From assembly GCA_025548565.1 (NCBI GenBank), contig JAJLPB010000007.1:186001-250000 (forward strand): a DNA stretch of 64,000 bases. The letters run 5' to 3'. This document shows, one piece after another, positions 61,805 through 64,000 of the stretch. Numbering within the stretch: the first letter of the stretch is position 1; each line of letters starts with the position of its first letter. Source of the DNA: Rugamonas sp. A1-17 (GTDB lineage: Bacteria; Pseudomonadota; Gammaproteobacteria; Burkholderiales; Burkholderiaceae_D). The translations under genes and the position numbers were made by a program. The notes under the pieces were generated by a model, which was not told the DNA's origin, did not search any database, and worked only from the letters and a program-made list of their open reading frames with translations.

Positions 61805-62474
61805 GTACGGTCCCCAGCCACGGCGCCAGCAACACCATCAGGATGCCGCTGAAGATCATGGTCAGGCTGGCGACGGCACCTTCCTGTGGGCCTATCTGAC
61901 GTGCGGTACTTAGCCCGAAGCCATGCGCCGCCGCGCCGAACGGCGCACCGCGCGCGATGCGCATCCGCAGCGGCATCAGGCCAAGCAGCGCCTGTCCGAG
62001 CAGGATGCCGAACAATCCGGTGATGATGACGAATATCCCCGTCAGCTGGGCGGAGCCACCCAGATGCCGCGTCGCCTCCAGCGCGAACGGCGTGGACACC
62101 GACCGCGCCAGCAGGCTTTGCGCCATGCTGCCGTGCAGGCCAAGCAGGCGGTCCAGCAGCAGCGTGCTACCCACCGAAGCGGCGATACCAGCGCAACTGC
62201 CCAGGCTAAGCGCCAGCCAATGCTGTTTCACCAGATCGCGGTATTGATAGATCGGCAGCGCAAAGGCCACCGTCGCGGGGCCGAGCAGCCAAGGCAGCCA
62301 GCGCGTATCGCCGAAGTATTGCGAGAACGGCGTGGACGACAGCTCCACCACGGCGATCAGGATGGCGGACGTGGTGATGGCCGGTGTGAGCCAGAAGTAG
62401 CGGTAGCGCCGGTACAAGGCCTGGTTCGCGTAGAACAGGCCTAGCGTCAGCAGCAGGAACAGCAGGGGCTTCAT
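61791..62474 (-). CDS. lrgB: LrgB family membrane protein
   Basis: A 227-residue membrane protein of the LrgB/CidB family with several helices (MKPLLFLLLTLGLFYANQAL, FWLTPAITTSAILIAVVELSS). The family block ARSVSTPFALEATRHLGGSAQLTGIFVIITGLFGILLG and GAAAHGFGLSTARQIG identify it. The start at 62474 overlaps the lrgA stop (ATGA). With LrgA it is a holin/antiholin-like or pyruvate-transport-related pair. Confidence 0.9.
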   Translation of the reverse strand: MKPLLFLLLTLGLFYANQALYRRYRYFWLTPAITTSAILIAVVELSSTPFSQYFGDTRWLPWLLGPATVAFALPIYQYRDLVKQHWLALSLGSCAGIAASVGSTLLLDRLLGLHGSMAQSLLARSVSTPFALEATRHLGGSAQLTGIFVIITGLFGILLGQALLGLMPLRMRIARGAPFGAAAHGFGLSTARQIGPQEGAVASLTMIFSGILMVLLAPWLGTVLTSA

Positions 62475-62878
62475 GCGGCTGCTCCCTTGCGCTGCATGCG
62501 CAGGCGCCGCAGGCGGCGGCCGCGATCCAGCCGGCATACCCATTCAACCGTGAACGCGGTGGCCAGCAGCACGGCGATGAAACCCAGGCCGATGGCGGCA
62601 AACAGCCGCAAGCCTTCGCTCCTCAACAAGCCGGTGAACTGCACCACCGACACCACCAGCGGAATAAAAAACAGCAGCATATTCGACAGCAGCCAGTCCG
62701 CGCCATGTTCGACGGCGGCCGGGCGCACAGCGCCGCTCAGCAGCAGCGCGACCATCGCCAGCAGGCCGACGATGCCGCCGGAGAAGGGCAGCCCTAGCCA
62801 GGATGCCGCGCGGTCCGCGCCATACCAGGCGGCGATCAGCAACAGCACTTGCGCGACAGTGGAAAAGAGACGTTTCAT
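62471..62878 (-). CDS. lrgA: LrgA/CidA family membrane protein
   Basis: A 135-residue protein with four hydrophobic helices; the LrgA/CidA pattern LGLPFSGGIVGLLAMVALLL and NMLLFFIPLVVSVVQFTGLL is clear. The C-terminus is basic (RRLRRLRMQRKG). It is translationally coupled to lrgB and divergent from a LysR regulator, a common arrangement in which the regulator (CidR-like) controls the pair. Confidence 0.9.
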   Translation of the reverse strand: MKRLFSTVAQVLLLIAAWYGADRAASWLGLPFSGGIVGLLAMVALLLSGAVRPAAVEHGADWLLSNMLLFFIPLVVSVVQFTGLLRSEGLRLFAAIGLGFIAVLLATAFTVEWVCRLDRGRRLRRLRMQRKGAAA

Positions 62879-62926
62879 GAGTCCATTCTAGGCCCGGCCG
62901 GTTAAAAGATAAAATGAATTAAAATT

Positions 62927-62937
62927 ATGAAAATCAT
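62927..62937. promoter_or_regulatory. Palindrome in the lrgA/LysR divergent spacer
   Basis: ATGA-AAA-TCAT lies in the AT-rich 74-bp spacer between the lrgA and LysR starts. Size and position fit a LysR-type half-site core, but the exact T-N11-A box cannot be fixed. Confidence 0.35.
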
Positions 62938-62952
62938 TCGAATATGGAATAG

Positions 62953-63843
62953 ATGATGGACATCCGTTCGCTGCGTTATTTTGTCGCCGTGGTCGAGCAG
63001 CAGAGCTTCAGCCGCGCCGCCGAGCTGCTGCACGTGACCCAGCCCACCGTCAGCAAGATGGTGCAGCAGCTGGAGCAGTCGCTGAACCTGGTGCTGCTGG
63101 AGCGCGTCGGCAAGCGCTTCACGCTGACCGACGCCGGCGGCGTGGTGCTGCAGCGCGGCCGCGCACTGCTGGCGATGCACGAGGAGATGGGTGTCGAGCT
63201 GGCGGACCTGCAGCAGCTGCGGCGTGGCGAGCTGCGGCTGGGCGTTACGCAGCATGCGCACGCGCTGCTGGCGCCACTGCTGGCGGCTTACCACCGCCGT
63301 CATCCAGACATAGAACTTAAGCTATTCGAGGGCGGCTCGCAGTCGATCGAACGGGACCTGCGCAACGGCACGCTGGAGATGGGCACGATGCTCGATTACC
63401 CGGCCAACGCTGGCATCTGGCAGGAGTTCGAAGGCTCGCAGCTGGTCCGTTCTCCCTTATGCCTGCTGGCGCCCGCCGATTCGGCATGGCACGGCCGGCG
63501 CCGCGTGGCGCTGCGCGAACTGGCCGACAGCGCATTTATCTTCTACGGCGAATCGTTCGCGCTGAACGACATCGTGGAAGACGCCTGCCGGGGAGCGGGA
63601 TTCAAGCCGCGCATCAGCGGCCGTAGCGGACAGTGGGAGTTCGTGGCGTCGCTGGTGCGGCTGGGCGTGGGGATTACGCTGCTGCCCAAGGTATTCTGCG
63701 ACACGCTGCCGCGCGCGCAGTTCACGGTGGTGAGGCTGGAGGAACCAGCGCTCGACTGGAAGTTGATGCTGGCCTGGCGGCGCGGCGGACATCTTTCGTT
63801 CGCCGCGCGCGCCTGGCTGGACCTGGTCCGAAGTAAAACTTAG
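62953..63843 (+). CDS. LysR family transcriptional regulator
   Basis: A 296-residue LysR regulator; HTH about 3-62 (IRSLRYFVAVVEQQSFSRAAELLHVTQPTVSKMVQQLEQSL) and effector-binding domain about 90-290 (GELRLGVTQHAHALLAPLLAAYHRRHPDI, LVRLGVGITLLPK). ATG 62956 is an equally possible start. It is divergent from lrgAB and likely controls it; an acetate or pyruvate-type ligand would fit CidR-like regulators but is inference. The stop overlaps the next convergent gene by 3 bp. Confidence 0.9.
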   Translation: MMDIRSLRYFVAVVEQQSFSRAAELLHVTQPTVSKMVQQLEQSLNLVLLERVGKRFTLTDAGGVVLQRGRALLAMHEEMGVELADLQQLRRGELRLGVTQHAHALLAPLLAAYHRRHPDIELKLFEGGSQSIERDLRNGTLEMGTMLDYPANAGIWQEFEGSQLVRSPLCLLAPADSAWHGRRRVALRELADSAFIFYGESFALNDIVEDACRGAGFKPRISGRSGQWEFVASLVRLGVGITLLPKVFCDTLPRAQFTVVRLEEPALDWKLMLAWRRGGHLSFAARAWLDLVRSKT

Positions 63844-64000
63844 AAGTTACCGCCGACGCGGACACCGAACATGCGCGGCTCGACGAAGGTGGCTCTCATG
63901 AAGCCGCCGTAGGTCGAATCGCCGCTGGTCTTCGCGTGGCTGTCCGAGATATTGCGGACATAGAGCTCGGCGTGCCATTTGTCGTCCGGCGCCTCCAGCC
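63840..64000 (-). CDS. TonB-dependent receptor, C-terminal end (cut by window edge)
   Basis: Only the last 52 codons are inside the window. The minus-strand translation ends FVEPRMFGVRVGGNF, preceded by WHAELYVRNISDSHAKTSG and TYGGFMRATF. A final beta-strand with terminal Phe, and the AELYVRNISD pattern, are typical of TonB-dependent receptor barrels. Substrate cannot be told. Confidence 0.75.
   Translation of the reverse strand, partial: LEAPDDKWHAELYVRNISDSHAKTSGDSTYGGFMRATFVEPRMFGVRVGGNF

Overview
This is a GC-rich, gene-dense window from a chromosome of the Betaproteobacteria, most likely Burkholderiales, family Oxalobacteraceae (Massilia, Duganella or Janthinobacterium relatives). The evidence is gene content and protein style: an iscR-to-iscX operon, ilv and leu genes, rpsO-pnp, an ECF sigma/DUF3619/DUF3106/RDD cluster, and a subclass B3 metallo-beta-lactamase of the kind known from Janthinobacterium and Massilia. 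Placement rests on recognition, not on a database search.

Layout. 1-1.8 kb: the 3' part of a glycoamylase-like gene and a uracil-DNA-glycosylase-like gene with an altered active-site motif. 1.8-8.3 kb: the complete ISC iron-sulfur operon (iscR, iscS, iscU, iscA, hscB, hscA, fdx, iscX) with a probable IscR operator upstream and a methyltransferase gene overlapping its end. 8.3-12.4 kb: threonine aldolase, a pseudouridine-synthase-like protein lacking the usual catalytic Asp, and a leftward sigma-factor operon. 12.9-21.5 kb: branched-chain amino acid synthesis (acetolactate synthase subunits, ilvC, leuA) interspersed with an unusual lgt, two tandem SIMPL proteins and pssA. 21.6-27.1 kb: small regulators (MarR, ArsR) with partner enzymes, an outer-membrane barrel, an MFS sugar transporter and a lipoprotein. 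27.2-33.9 kb: rpsO-pnp, tandem DUF29 genes, a cytochrome-c/sorbosone dehydrogenase fusion, the B3 metallo-beta-lactamase and a hydrolase.

33.9-43.1 kb is a self-contained selenocysteine block on the minus strand. It runs from a three-subunit formate dehydrogenase, whose catalytic subunit is interrupted by an in-frame UGA (Sec197) followed by a SECIS-like hairpin, through fdhE, selA and selB to the tRNA-Sec gene selC. The block encodes the client enzyme and most of the machinery to read its UGA; only selD is not in the window.

43.2-46.9 kb holds a MINPP-type phytase-like phosphatase with a TonB-dependent receptor. 46.9-61.8 kb is a galacto(gluco)mannan utilisation locus: a PfkB sugar kinase, a mannose-isomerase-like epimerase, a LacI regulator, a FucP/GluP-type sugar transporter, GH3, GH5 mannanase and GH27 alpha-galactosidase. 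It ends with a 1707-residue protein joining LamG, a GH2 beta-mannosidase, an SGNH esterase and a CE2-type acetylesterase. The inferred route is secreted or cell-envelope depolymerisation and deacetylation to monosaccharides, uptake through the MFS porter, mannose to fructose by the isomerase, and phosphorylation by the kinase. The window closes with lrgB, lrgA, a divergent LysR regulator and the C-terminus of a TonB-dependent receptor.

No rRNA, CRISPR array, insertion sequence or prophage was seen. The only tRNA found is selC.
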